Below, one piece after another: positions 25,972 to 33,312 of a DNA stretch of 64,000 nucleotides. The DNA lies in NCBI RefSeq assembly GCF_011074795.1, contig NZ_JAAMPF010000012.1, positions 310,001 to 374,000 of the forward strand, in the 5' to 3' direction. Under the pieces are notes generated by a model. That model saw only the letters and a program-made list of their open reading frames with translations. It had not been told where the DNA came from and made no database searches. A program made the position numbers and the translations under genes. Position 1 is the first letter of the stretch. Each line of letters begins with the position of its first letter. The stretch comes from Marinobacter salicampi (GTDB taxonomy: Bacteria; Pseudomonadota; Gammaproteobacteria; Pseudomonadales; Oleiphilaceae).

Positions 25972-27457
25972 TCTGGCTATCCCTGTCGCCGGTATAGACT
26001 GGCACACCAGTCAATACACCATGAAAGTTCTTTAAGGGGTCTCCCAACTGAAGACCTTCTGAGCCGATCGTCAGCTCGCGAATGATTTTCTGGTGAGCAC
26101 CGCCACGTTTTTTGAACACAGACATGGCCTGCTTGATGTGGCCCTGGTGCTCAAAGTGACGAAGCAGTAAAACGTTGTCCGCAAGGTAGCTTATGTCAAT
26201 GGCACTTCTCATGGTACCGACAAGACCAGACTGAACGCCAACCAACATGGACGCAACCCCACGTTGGGCCAGATAGGCTAACAGTTCATGGAGATGGGTG
26301 ATAAGGAAACGCTCATCGGGAGAAGAGTTCAGGTAGCCATTCAGGCTGTCGAGCACCACCACTTTTACGCCCCGCTTCTCGACCGCTTCCTGAACCACAT
26401 ACGCCAGTTCTCCAGGGGAAAGCTCGGCCGGGTCAATTTCCTGGAGGGTAACCCGACCGTCGGCTATCGGCGTTTTCAGGTCAATATTCAACTGCTCTGA
26501 CCTGTTAAGCAGGGTATTGGCAGACTCTTCGAACAGGAACACAGCCGCCTTGCAACCCTGCTTTACCGCGGAGGATACAAACTGGGCAGCAAGCGTAGAT
26601 TTACCCGTGCCCGAGGGCCCGTTGAGAATGGTGCTGGTTCCCTGCTCAATGCCACCGCCCAGAAGCTCATCGAAGGCCTCTGTGCCGAAACTGATCTTGT
26701 CCTGGTGAACCCTGCCCCTGGACTCAGCAGCCACCAGACGCTGGTAGACCACAAGGCCACCGTGACGGATGGAATAGTCATGAAAGCCCGAACGAAAGCT
26801 GACGCCCCGGTATTTCTGTATCCGCAGCCTGCGACGGTCCGCGCCATAGTCCCGCTCGACCTGCTCAAGGGTAATAACGCCGTGGGCGATACTCTTCACT
26901 TCCTGGTCACTGCCGTGGGCAGTCTTGTCATCCACCATGATGGCCGTGCAGTTGCGCTTGGCGAAGTACTGTTTATAGGCCAGCACCTGACGACGGTATT
27001 TCAGCGGCGTGCCCGCAAGCAGCCTGAGCTCAGAAAGGGAATCAATGACAACGCGGGTGGGCTTCAATGCGTCGATACTGGAGAGAATGGCCTGGGTGGT
27101 CTCACCCAACTCGACTTCCGATGGCAGGAACATGGTGTATTGCTGATCCGGGTCCAGTGTCTGCTCGTCCGGAATTACTTCATGGATATCAACGCCTTCA
27201 AGGGTCCAGTCATGAGAGGCAGCTACCGCCCGCAACTCGGCTTCGGTCTCGGAAAGGGTGACGTAGAGAACCCGCTCACCGTGCTTTGCACCTTCAATCA
27301 GAAACTGCAATGCAAGTGTTGTCTTGCCAGCGCCCGGTGAACCTTCAACCAGATAAAGGCGATTGGACGTAAGGCCTCCGTTAAGAACGCCATCCAGGCC
27401 CTCGACACCTGTCGAGATCGCATCCGGCATTACAACGTCTTTTTTTTGCTGGGTCAT
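25949..27457 (-). CDS. KaiC-like double P-loop ATPase
   Basis: This 502-residue RecA-superfamily protein has two KaiC domains. The first Walker A is Gly-Ser-Pro-Gly-Ala-Gly-Lys-Thr (39-46) and the second is Gly-Pro-Ser-Gly-Thr-Gly-Lys-Ser (280-287). The second domain keeps the catalytic Glu-Glu pair (Phe-Glu-Glu-Ser); the first has Ser-Glu. At the place of the clock phosphosites Ser431/Thr432 of Synechococcus KaiC it has Ser423-Tyr424. No KaiA or KaiB gene is in the window. Such homologues outside cyanobacteria act in stress or signalling rather than a full clock. ATG at 27457 (GGGAG upstream) is preferred to the extended frame to 27574. It is the first gene of an operon with the GGDEF/EAL gene. 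Confidence 0.9.
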   Translation of the reverse strand: MTQQKKDVVMPDAISTGVEGLDGVLNGGLTSNRLYLVEGSPGAGKTTLALQFLIEGAKHGERVLYVTLSETEAELRAVAASHDWTLEGVDIHEVIPDEQTLDPDQQYTMFLPSEVELGETTQAILSSIDALKPTRVVIDSLSELRLLAGTPLKYRRQVLAYKQYFAKRNCTAIMVDDKTAHGSDQEVKSIAHGVITLEQVERDYGADRRRLRIQKYRGVSFRSGFHDYSIRHGGLVVYQRLVAAESRGRVHQDKISFGTEAFDELLGGGIEQGTSTILNGPSGTGKSTLAAQFVSSAVKQGCKAAVFLFEESANTLLNRSEQLNIDLKTPIADGRVTLQEIDPAELSPGELAYVVQEAVEKRGVKVVVLDSLNGYLNSSPDERFLITHLHELLAYLAQRGVASMLVGVQSGLVGTMRSAIDISYLADNVLLLRHFEHQGHIKQAMSVFKKRGGAHQKIIRELTIGSEGLQLGDPLKNFHGVLTGVPVYTGDRDSQNDGPAHY

Positions 27458-27784
27458 TGCAATAGCTTGCTCCCGGAGAATGAGATAACGCTCAGCCCTA
27501 GCATCGCCCAGGTACTTTTCCCAGCGACACCAGCCGATATCCACAGCAGGCCCGAAACGGTGCCGCCAAAGCAAAAAATGCTAGCAAATTTCGCATCGAG
27601 GTTCATTAACTTAAGGCAAAAAAGCAAACAAATCATCCACAAACAGCAATCTTTCCTGCTCCATTCACCCAGTCATCTAACAGGCATTCGCCTGGCTGAC
27701 CCTTAACACCAGAGGCAAAGCCGTGACCGCAAGCCTCCATGCCAGAGCTCTCAGCTTCGCGGTGGACGTACCGCTATTTAAGGC
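27458..27784. promoter_or_regulatory. Long leader region of the KaiC-like operon
   Basis: About 330 bases lie between the terminator of the first sRNA and the KaiC-like start, with no gene. Two compact hairpins sit near 27712-27737 (gaggc...gcctc arms with symmetric inner bases) and 27758-27775 (gcggt...accgc). Below them are A-rich stretches around 27570-27660. A structured 5' leader or promoter is likely. It does not match a known riboswitch by eye. Confidence 0.4.
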
Positions 27785-27825
27785 AAAAAAAAAGAGGCTC
27801 TACCTTTCCTGGTAGCGGCCTCTTT
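27785..27825 (-). terminator. Intrinsic terminator of sRNA copy A
   Basis: On the minus strand an AAAGAGGC-type stem with a small internal mismatch, closed by a TACC/GGTA helix and a six-base loop, is followed by nine consecutive T. This is a strong Rho-independent terminator. Confidence 0.88.
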
Positions 27826-27955
27826 CTCACTAGTAAAAACTCACATACTAGCTAAATTTTAAAAACTCCCTGAGCGTTTCTCCATTTCCCTGCTCAGTCT
27901 CCGGATCCTTCCGAAGATGCCTTCGTGGCGCTTGTCCCTTCCCTGTCGTCCGTGA
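27785..27955 (-). ncRNA. CsrB/RsmZ-like small RNA, copy A
   Basis: Read on the minus strand, this stretch has ten GGA motifs, many as AGGGA or AGGA in short hairpin loops, followed by an intrinsic terminator (gagg stem and nine T). A -10-like TATGTA lies just upstream of about 27955; ends are estimated. The density of GGA motifs between a promoter and terminator is the hallmark of RNAs that sequester the translation regulator CsrA/RsmA. Copy B, 300 bases upstream, has the same 5' block (GGAYGACAGGGAAGGGA) and layout, so the two arose by duplication. No open frame here has a coding pattern. Confidence 0.8.
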
Positions 27956-28086
27956 CGGATATACATAAAGTAACATTTCTGGCGCGTTCGTCAAGCAAAA
28001 AACCCCGCTCCATGCCTGGATTACACAACCATAATGTGTTTTATGCAACTGAAGCTCATCAATATACCGCTCACCGCATACGTGAC

Positions 28087-28126
28087 AAAAAAAAAGAGGC
28101 CACCCCACAATGGAGGTAACCTCTTT
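28087..28126 (-). terminator. Intrinsic terminator of sRNA copy B
   Basis: On the minus strand an AAAGAGG/CCTCTTT stem extended by an ACCTCCA/TGGGGT inner helix is followed by nine T, matching the copy A terminator in position and type. Confidence 0.88.
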
Positions 28127-28232
28127 GTCAGAATAAGCTTAAAAGTTCCCTAAGCTATTCTCCCTCTCCCTGCTCAGTCTCCGAATCCTTCGGAGTCGCC
28201 TCCTTGGCTCATTCCCTTCCCTGTCATCCGTG
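28087..28232 (-). ncRNA. CsrB/RsmZ-like small RNA, copy B
   Basis: The minus strand gives a transcript of about 146 nt with nine GGA motifs in the order seen in copy A (shared 5' block, then an AGGAT...CGGAGACTGAGCAGGGA region), and a terminator with nine T at 28087-28126. A -10-like TTTAAT lies at about 28239-28244. The two copies are paralogous but differ in length and in the 3' part, as with RsmX/Y/Z or CsrB/C sets. The expected action is titration of CsrA/RsmA, controlled in relatives by a GacA/UvrY-type regulator. The gene for that regulator is not in the window. Confidence 0.8.
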
Positions 28233-28584
28233 ACGGTAATTAAAAGATAGCACGACCGTTTTTTCTGTCAAACAGACCCCAGCCCCTTGTTTTCATTAAA
28301 AATATAATTTATACAAAATTCTCCTTTATATGCATAACGTGTACGACTTTAGTAAACAACTGAGGGCCCACAGTCTGGCGAGCAACACGCCAATAAAAGC
28401 CAGTTCGGACAACAGGTTCGAACCGAAAATCGATCGCATAAAAGAGTATTAGACAGCTTACTTTTGGATAAAACATGGCCGGAACGTTACAAAATATACA
28501 TTTCGCCCCTTTTCTCCTGCCGGCTGTTTTTGCCCATAAAGCACAACAGCTGAGCTCGGGTTATCCACCATTTTTCAGCAACGC
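28233..28584. promoter_or_regulatory. Upstream region of sRNA copy B
   Basis: About 350 bases without a credible gene, AT-rich from 28290 to 28340. This should hold the activator site and promoter for copy B. A loose palindrome near 28339-28357 (tgtacg...taaaca) only weakly resembles the GacA-type upstream element. Confidence 0.4.
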
Positions 28585-29196
28585 TTATTCTGATTCCGAC
28601 AGGGCCTCACTCAGAAGGTTCTGCAGTCGCTGCGGCATACTCCCCGCGAGTGCCAACGCAGCCTCATGGCCTCGGGGAGACATCTTGCCCCAGGTGCGCC
28701 GGACGATCCTGAGCCATTTCTCACGATCATAGTCGCTGTTCTGATCGTAGAACTCCTCGAAGTAACGTTCCAGGAACACCATGCACGCAACATCCTCCAG
28801 CAGTTGCGTGTCCGGGTCCTTGCGCAGTTCCCGCTTGGTCAGAATGGTTTCCACCCGGTCGCATTCGGTCCGGGGGTAACCACACTGACCCATGATTTCT
28901 GCCGCTCGGCGCCCGTGAAACCGGCCACAGGCCTGGCGCCATTCATAATAAGCTTTACGACCTTCCGGGAAGCTCTCGCGAGGCATGGTCCAACGTTCAA
29001 TATGCTGGGCCCGGCAAGCGATCTGCATGCGCTCCGACGGCGCCGATTCGAGCCGGAACAGCCAGCGGGTCATATGTTGGCTATAGGCGAATTCCTTGGG
29101 CAGGGTCTGGTCGCCGACCTGTTCCCGGTTGGGGTCGGCCAGGTTGGCCTGGTCGATTTTGTCGAGGGCGCAGGTGAGCTGGGCGGACTGCTGCAT
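28585..29196 (-). CDS. DUF4202 family protein
   Basis: This 203-residue helical protein matches DUF4202 end to end. It starts with an Ile-Asp-x-Ala-Asn-x-x-Asp-Pro-Asn motif, then has Ala-Gln-His-Ile-Glu-Arg-Trp, Phe-His-Gly-Arg-Arg-Ala and Leu-Glu-Asp-Val-Ala-Cys-Met-Val-Phe-Leu. The conserved His/Asp pattern resembles HD-type metal-binding helices, but no activity is known. A separate promoter is likely, since it is divergent from the 7TM diguanylate cyclase. The 28475-28732 plus-strand frame crossing its 3' end is a shadow. Confidence 0.82.
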   Translation of the reverse strand: MQQSAQLTCALDKIDQANLADPNREQVGDQTLPKEFAYSQHMTRWLFRLESAPSERMQIACRAQHIERWTMPRESFPEGRKAYYEWRQACGRFHGRRAAEIMGQCGYPRTECDRVETILTKRELRKDPDTQLLEDVACMVFLERYFEEFYDQNSDYDREKWLRIVRRTWGKMSPRGHEAALALAGSMPQRLQNLLSEALSESE

Positions 29197-29357
29197 AGGG
29201 ATCTCCGGATGCCTGTTTCAGGGATGACTCTGGTTGCGCTGCCAATCTTCCCCGGCAGGCAACATAAACACAACATTTCCCCTACGCATTGCAGCACATC
29301 AGGCCTGCGGATTAGCTAATAATTAGCATTGAAAATCTATCTGGTGGCGAGCTGTAT

Positions 29358-31244
29358 TTGCGTCTCTTATCTGAGCTTTTCCCAAGCCACAAGCCGAGGC
29401 CGGTCCGCTACCATTGGCTCGTCCTGCTACTGGCGTGGCTAAGCCTGTGGTCGACTCCAGCCGCGGCCCAGGAAGCTATCGCCCTGCCCCAGCCCGACCA
29501 CACCATTGAGCTCGGGTTCCACATTGCCTACCTGAAGGATCCGGGGCGCAACCTGAGTCTCGCTGAAGTACGCCAGCGCCAGGCCGACTTCAAGCCAGCC
29601 AACAGCGAAGTCCTCAATCTCGGCTACACCAGCGCCGGCTACTGGGTCCGGTTCCGTCTCAAGAATACCCGTTCAGAACCCCTGACCCGCTACCTTGAAT
29701 TTCGCTCCCCGTTTGTAGATGTCCTGCGGCTATATGCCCCAGGTAGTGATGATAGCTTCAACACCCTAACCTCCGGCCGCCTGCTGCCACCCCCCGAGCG
29801 CCCCCACGAGGCCCACAGGTATGTCTTCCCAATCACCATCCCGGCGAACAGCGATGGCTACTACTACCTCTACGGACACACACCGGACACGCTCACCATT
29901 CCACTGTATCTTCACACCGACGAAGGCCTGGACCAGGCGCTGCTGACGAATCGCGCCTGGCTGACCTTTTACCAGGGCCTGATCGTCGCCATGACCGTGT
30001 TCAGCTTCTTCCTCCTGGTGACACTGCGGGACAGGGTGTACGGTTACTATATCTGCGCCATCGTCCTGCACCAGGGCGCCTTCTTCACGCTGTTCAACGG
30101 GCTCGGCTATACCTACTTTGGTCTCGAAAGCCCCTGGTGGACCCGGGAAGCCCTGTCCGTGCTGGTGTGTCTTGCCATGTGGATGATCATGCAGTTCGCC
30201 AGGGTGCTGCTGAAGACCAGGCAGGAGCAGCCCCGGACCGACCAGCTTATTGCCCTTACCCAGTACGCAGCCCTGCTGGTGGCGGCTTTGAGCATCTTCC
30301 TGGACTACTACGTTTCTATACGTCTGGCCAATCCGATTGCCTCGACAACTGCGCTGATACTGTGGTTCGCCGGCTGGAACAGTTATCGCAGCGGCAATCC
30401 GGCAGCACGCTATTTCCTGATGGCCTGGACCATGCTTATTGTTGGCGGACTGGCCTACAGCCTGAAACCATGGGGGCTGGTGCCAAGCAACCTGTTTACC
30501 GAACACGGCTGGCAGATCGGTTCTGCCGTCGAAGCCATTCTTCTGTCCATGGCCATTGCCGAGCGCATCAATACCGAAACCCGTCAGCGCATGGCACTTC
30601 AGCATGAAGCCCAGGCCGCCCAGGCCCGAACCCTGGATATCCAGCGCCAGGCCAACGAGACCCTTGAGCAGAAGGTGCAAGAGCGTACCGAAGAGCTGGA
30701 GGAAGCCAACCGCAAGTTGCAGCAACTGAGCGATACTGACCAGCTCACGGGGATCAGCAACCGACGTTCCCTCGAGCGCCACCTGACCCATGCCTTCAAT
30801 CGGGCCCGGGTCGACCAGAAGCCCCGTGCCGTGCTGCTGATTGATGTGGATCACTTCAAACCAATCAACGATAGCCATGGCCATCAGGTGGGCGACGACT
30901 GCCTGGTCGAGATTGCCCGGCGGATCCAGGTCAACTCCCGCTGGCCCGCCGACCTTGCGGCACGCTATGGTGGCGAGGAGTTCTGTGTGGTGCTACCCCA
31001 TGTCGACGGCCAGACGGCGCTCCAGACCGCCGAGCGTATTCGGGGAAGTGTTGCCAACGCGGCGATCAGTACCCGCATCGGTCCGCTCGACCTGACCATC
31101 AGCGTGGGCGTTCATGCTGCCGTGCCCCAAGCCGGCGATACCGTCGACGACTTCCTCAAGCGGGCAGACCAGGCGCTCTATCAGGCCAAGCAGGAGGGTC
31201 GAAACCAGGTCACAGCTTACGGAGCCCCGGCAAAACTCTGCTAG
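29358..31244 (+). CDS. 7TM-DISM diguanylate cyclase
   Basis: This 628-residue membrane sensor has a signal-like N-terminal segment, a periplasmic 7TMR-DISMED2 beta-sandwich (about 40-185), seven membrane helices (about 195-400), a coiled coil (about 410-460) and a cytosolic GGDEF domain with Arg-Tyr-Gly-Gly-Glu-Glu-Phe (about 538-544). It should make cyclic-di-GMP in response to a periplasmic ligand, perhaps a carbohydrate; this is inferred from the family. The start is a TTG with only a weak ribosome binding site, so the exact N-terminus is open. The orphan gene at 31336 follows. Confidence 0.88.
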   Translation: MRLLSELFPSHKPRPVRYHWLVLLLAWLSLWSTPAAAQEAIALPQPDHTIELGFHIAYLKDPGRNLSLAEVRQRQADFKPANSEVLNLGYTSAGYWVRFRLKNTRSEPLTRYLEFRSPFVDVLRLYAPGSDDSFNTLTSGRLLPPPERPHEAHRYVFPITIPANSDGYYYLYGHTPDTLTIPLYLHTDEGLDQALLTNRAWLTFYQGLIVAMTVFSFFLLVTLRDRVYGYYICAIVLHQGAFFTLFNGLGYTYFGLESPWWTREALSVLVCLAMWMIMQFARVLLKTRQEQPRTDQLIALTQYAALLVAALSIFLDYYVSIRLANPIASTTALILWFAGWNSYRSGNPAARYFLMAWTMLIVGGLAYSLKPWGLVPSNLFTEHGWQIGSAVEAILLSMAIAERINTETRQRMALQHEAQAAQARTLDIQRQANETLEQKVQERTEELEEANRKLQQLSDTDQLTGISNRRSLERHLTHAFNRARVDQKPRAVLLIDVDHFKPINDSHGHQVGDDCLVEIARRIQVNSRWPADLAARYGGEEFCVVLPHVDGQTALQTAERIRGSVANAAISTRIGPLDLTISVGVHAAVPQAGDTVDDFLKRADQALYQAKQEGRNQVTAYGAPAKLC

Positions 31245-31335
31245 CCTCGGCTTACCCATGTTTTGACTCCCCCTCCACTTATCAAATGTTTTTGACTCGG
31301 CCAGGGCGCCTCAATAACCTTTTGGCAACCTATCA

Positions 31336-31944
31336 ATGGATCTGATCATGCTGAACATCCGCCATTACCTGGGCACAGGTGCGCTTCTGATGTTTTCGTC
31401 TGCCCTTACTGCTACGGAGCTGGAGACCCTCGGCCCGCTTGAACCTCGGACTGAAGGACCAGCTGTTACCATCAATGCCTCAGCCCACCCCATTCGTCTT
31501 CCCCTTGGCTCGCTGGTAGGGGCTACCTTTATGGGCGGTAAAGGCGAGATCATTAATTACGATGAGGCCAAGGGACTCTACGTGACCGTGGTCACGCCAC
31601 CGCAGTGGGGGACGCCGGATTTCCAGATGAACCAGGTGCCGGGCTATATCTTCAATCGCGACTATGACGAAGTGGACGACCCAGCCCTGGTGCAGGAGCT
31701 CGAAGCCATGAGTCAACTCACTCTGGAGCCGGCCTCGGGCAAAAAAGTGGGCGTGATGGACCTGGGGGAAGTAACCGCCTATATCGCTTTTGCCCCGACC
31801 AAGACCACTGTGCTGCTGTCCTCCGGGGACCTGCCCGACCTGTTTACCCACCTGGCACTGGATGGGTTCACCTGGGAAGAACTGACCGAGGAAATCCTGA
31901 GAGGTGTCGGGATGCCTGAACAGGAGACTCGGCAGGGCGAGTAG
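31336..31944 (+). CDS. Secreted protein of unknown family
   Basis: This 202-residue protein has a signal peptide of about 26 residues (hydrophobic Leu-Gly-Thr-Gly-Ala-Leu-Leu-Met-Phe segment, then Ala-Leu-Thr-Ala). The mature part is acidic, with no cysteine-based or enzymatic motif that I recognise. A second ATG five codons in is also possible as start. The preceding 7TM diguanylate cyclase gene is in the same direction, 91 bases upstream. I cannot assign a function. Confidence 0.6.
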   Translation: MDLIMLNIRHYLGTGALLMFSSALTATELETLGPLEPRTEGPAVTINASAHPIRLPLGSLVGATFMGGKGEIINYDEAKGLYVTVVTPPQWGTPDFQMNQVPGYIFNRDYDEVDDPALVQELEAMSQLTLEPASGKKVGVMDLGEVTAYIAFAPTKTTVLLSSGDLPDLFTHLALDGFTWEELTEEILRGVGMPEQETRQGE

Positions 31945-32200
31945 AGCGCTGCATAGAGAGATAACAGAGGCGCGGGTTTGTACTTATAACAATAAGCTTG
32001 GCAAATCCGGCAAATAGCCTGTATGGTGAGTGGGTAGGAAAGATTTGGCACAGCTTCACGAATAAGACGTTTCTCTGTTGTTACTGGTAGTGCATCGTCC
32101 TGTTTTTGATTCCGCACGTTTTTTTCCGCACGTCCGCTGACCAGCCATCATGTCGATGGGGTGGCAGCATTTAAAATGATCAATATCAGGATAAAGTATT

Positions 32201-32407
32201 ATGTCGACTACTACCGGTACCGTTAAGTTCTTCAACGAAGCGAAAGGTTTTGGTTTTATCACTCGTGAAAGCGGCCCAGACGTTTTTGTTCACTACAGCG
32301 CTATTCAAGGCGGTGGATTCAAGACTCTGGCTGAAGGCCAGCAGGTAGATTTCACTGTCACTGAAGGCCAGAAAGGCCCTCAGGCAGAAAACGTGGTTGC
32401 TGTTTAA
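32201..32407 (+). CDS. CspA-family cold-shock protein
   Basis: This 68-residue protein consists of a single cold-shock domain: the RNP1 motif Lys-Gly-Phe-Gly-Phe-Ile, the RNP2 motif Val-Phe-Val-His-Tyr-Ser, and the usual Gly-Pro-Gln-Ala-Glu-Asn-Val end. It binds single-stranded RNA and DNA and acts as an RNA chaperone in cold or general stress. A 256-base upstream region without a gene may hold a long 5' leader, typical of cold-regulated csp genes. A strong terminator follows. Confidence 0.95.
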   Translation: MSTTTGTVKFFNEAKGFGFITRESGPDVFVHYSAIQGGGFKTLAEGQQVDFTVTEGQKGPQAENVVAV

Positions 32408-32424
32408 TAACAGCTAACTGACGT

Positions 32425-32452
32425 AAAAAAGGCAGCTTCGGCTGCCTTTTTT
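32425..32452 (+). terminator. Intrinsic terminator of the cold-shock gene
   Basis: A perfect 12-bp stem (aaaaaaggcagc / gctgcctttttt) is capped by a TTCG tetraloop and ends in six T. It can work in both directions between the csp gene and the convergent hmuV. Confidence 0.93.
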
Positions 32453-32514
32453 AATGGCTGAAATTCCTACCCGACCCTGGGCTGGCCCCCTGTCTCCCCA
32501 TCTCTTTCGCGCTC

Positions 32515-33312
32515 TCAAACAGCCGTCTTCAACAGATCTCCGGTACGTCCAGAAGGAATGACCACGGGAAAGCCCTCGGGCTGATGTGTGACCCGTGCAG
32601 CCAGACCGTAAACCTCCCACAGCGCCGTTTCCGTCAGCACCCACTGAGGGCAGCCCTTACTGTGCATTGACCCCGACCTGAGAAGTATCAGGCTGTCCCC
32701 ATGCTGGGCCGCCAGGTTCAGGTCGTGGGCTACGGCAAGCACCCCGAAGCCCTGCTCATGGGCAAGCTCCTTCAGAAGCCGGAAAACCATCTGCTGGTGT
32801 GCCGGGTCCAGGGCCGAGGTGCATTCGTCCAGCAACAACAACCGGGGTGCCGGACTGCCCCATATTTGCGCCAGCACCCGGGCCAGTTGGACCCGCTGCT
32901 GCTCGCCACCGGAGAGGGTGGGCATGGAGCGGTTGGCCAGGGCCTGAACGTCAAGCAGCTCCATAAGCTCATCAATAACCGGGTCCGCTGCCCTGGCCGA
33001 GCGGGCCGGCCTGCCAAGGGTTATAACCTCCCGAGCAGTGAGCGGAAAATTCACCTCCACCCGCTGGGGCATGACCGCCCGGCTTCGGGCCAGCTCAGGG
33101 GGCCGCCATTCGTCCAGTCGCCGACCATTGAACAGCGCCTCCCCCCGGGTCAGGCAGAGATCTCCGGCCAGGGCCTTAAGCAGGGTGGATTTGCCGGCGC
33201 CGTTTGGGCCAAGGACGACCGTAAATTCTCCAGACCGCAGCCCAAAACTTATGTCGCCAACAATGCTTTTACCGGCCAGCTCAATACAGACCGCGCGAAC
33301 ATCAAGCAGCAT
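32515..33312 (-). CDS. hmuV: Heme ABC transporter ATP-binding protein HmuV
   Basis: This 265-residue ATPase has Walker A Gly-Pro-Asn-Gly-Ala-Gly-Lys-Ser-Thr (about residue 36), the signature Leu-Ser-Gly-Gly-Glu-Gln-Gln-Arg and Walker B Leu-Leu-Leu-Leu-Asp-Glu. These and the length fit the HmuV/BtuD type used for iron complexes. It powers heme uptake across the inner membrane with HmuU. ATG at 33312 overlaps the hmuU stop (TGATG) and has a GAGG site, so the extra N-terminal residues in the longer frame are left out. It is the last gene of the operon. Confidence 0.93.
   Translation of the reverse strand: MLLDVRAVCIELAGKSIVGDISFGLRSGEFTVVLGPNGAGKSTLLKALAGDLCLTRGEALFNGRRLDEWRPPELARSRAVMPQRVEVNFPLTAREVITLGRPARSARAADPVIDELMELLDVQALANRSMPTLSGGEQQRVQLARVLAQIWGSPAPRLLLLDECTSALDPAHQQMVFRLLKELAHEQGFGVLAVAHDLNLAAQHGDSLILLRSGSMHSKGCPQWVLTETALWEVYGLAARVTHQPEGFPVVIPSGRTGDLLKTAV

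Noticed and set aside
27695-27780. GEMM/cyclic-di-GMP riboswitch-like bases (GGCAAAGCC, CCGCAAGCC)
   Set aside because: The two short matches lack the intervening hairpin and the conserved GACGCAAAGCC core, and the strand that matches is opposite to the nearby c-di-GMP gene.
27848-28108. 86-codon minus frame across the sRNA region
   Set aside because: It crosses the end of one sRNA and the terminator of the other; no ribosome binding site and no coding bias.
28339-28357. Possible GacA-type upstream element before sRNA copy B
   Set aside because: Only about four of six bases match in each half and the site is not repeated before copy A.
28400-28440. tRNA-like ggttcgaacc
   Set aside because: It looks like a T loop but no acceptor stem, anticodon arm or D arm is found at proper distance.
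29766-30884. 372-codon minus frame inside the 7TM diguanylate cyclase gene
   Set aside because: Antisense shadow of a gene with clear GGDEF and membrane features; composition is Gly/His/Gln-rich and without family signature.
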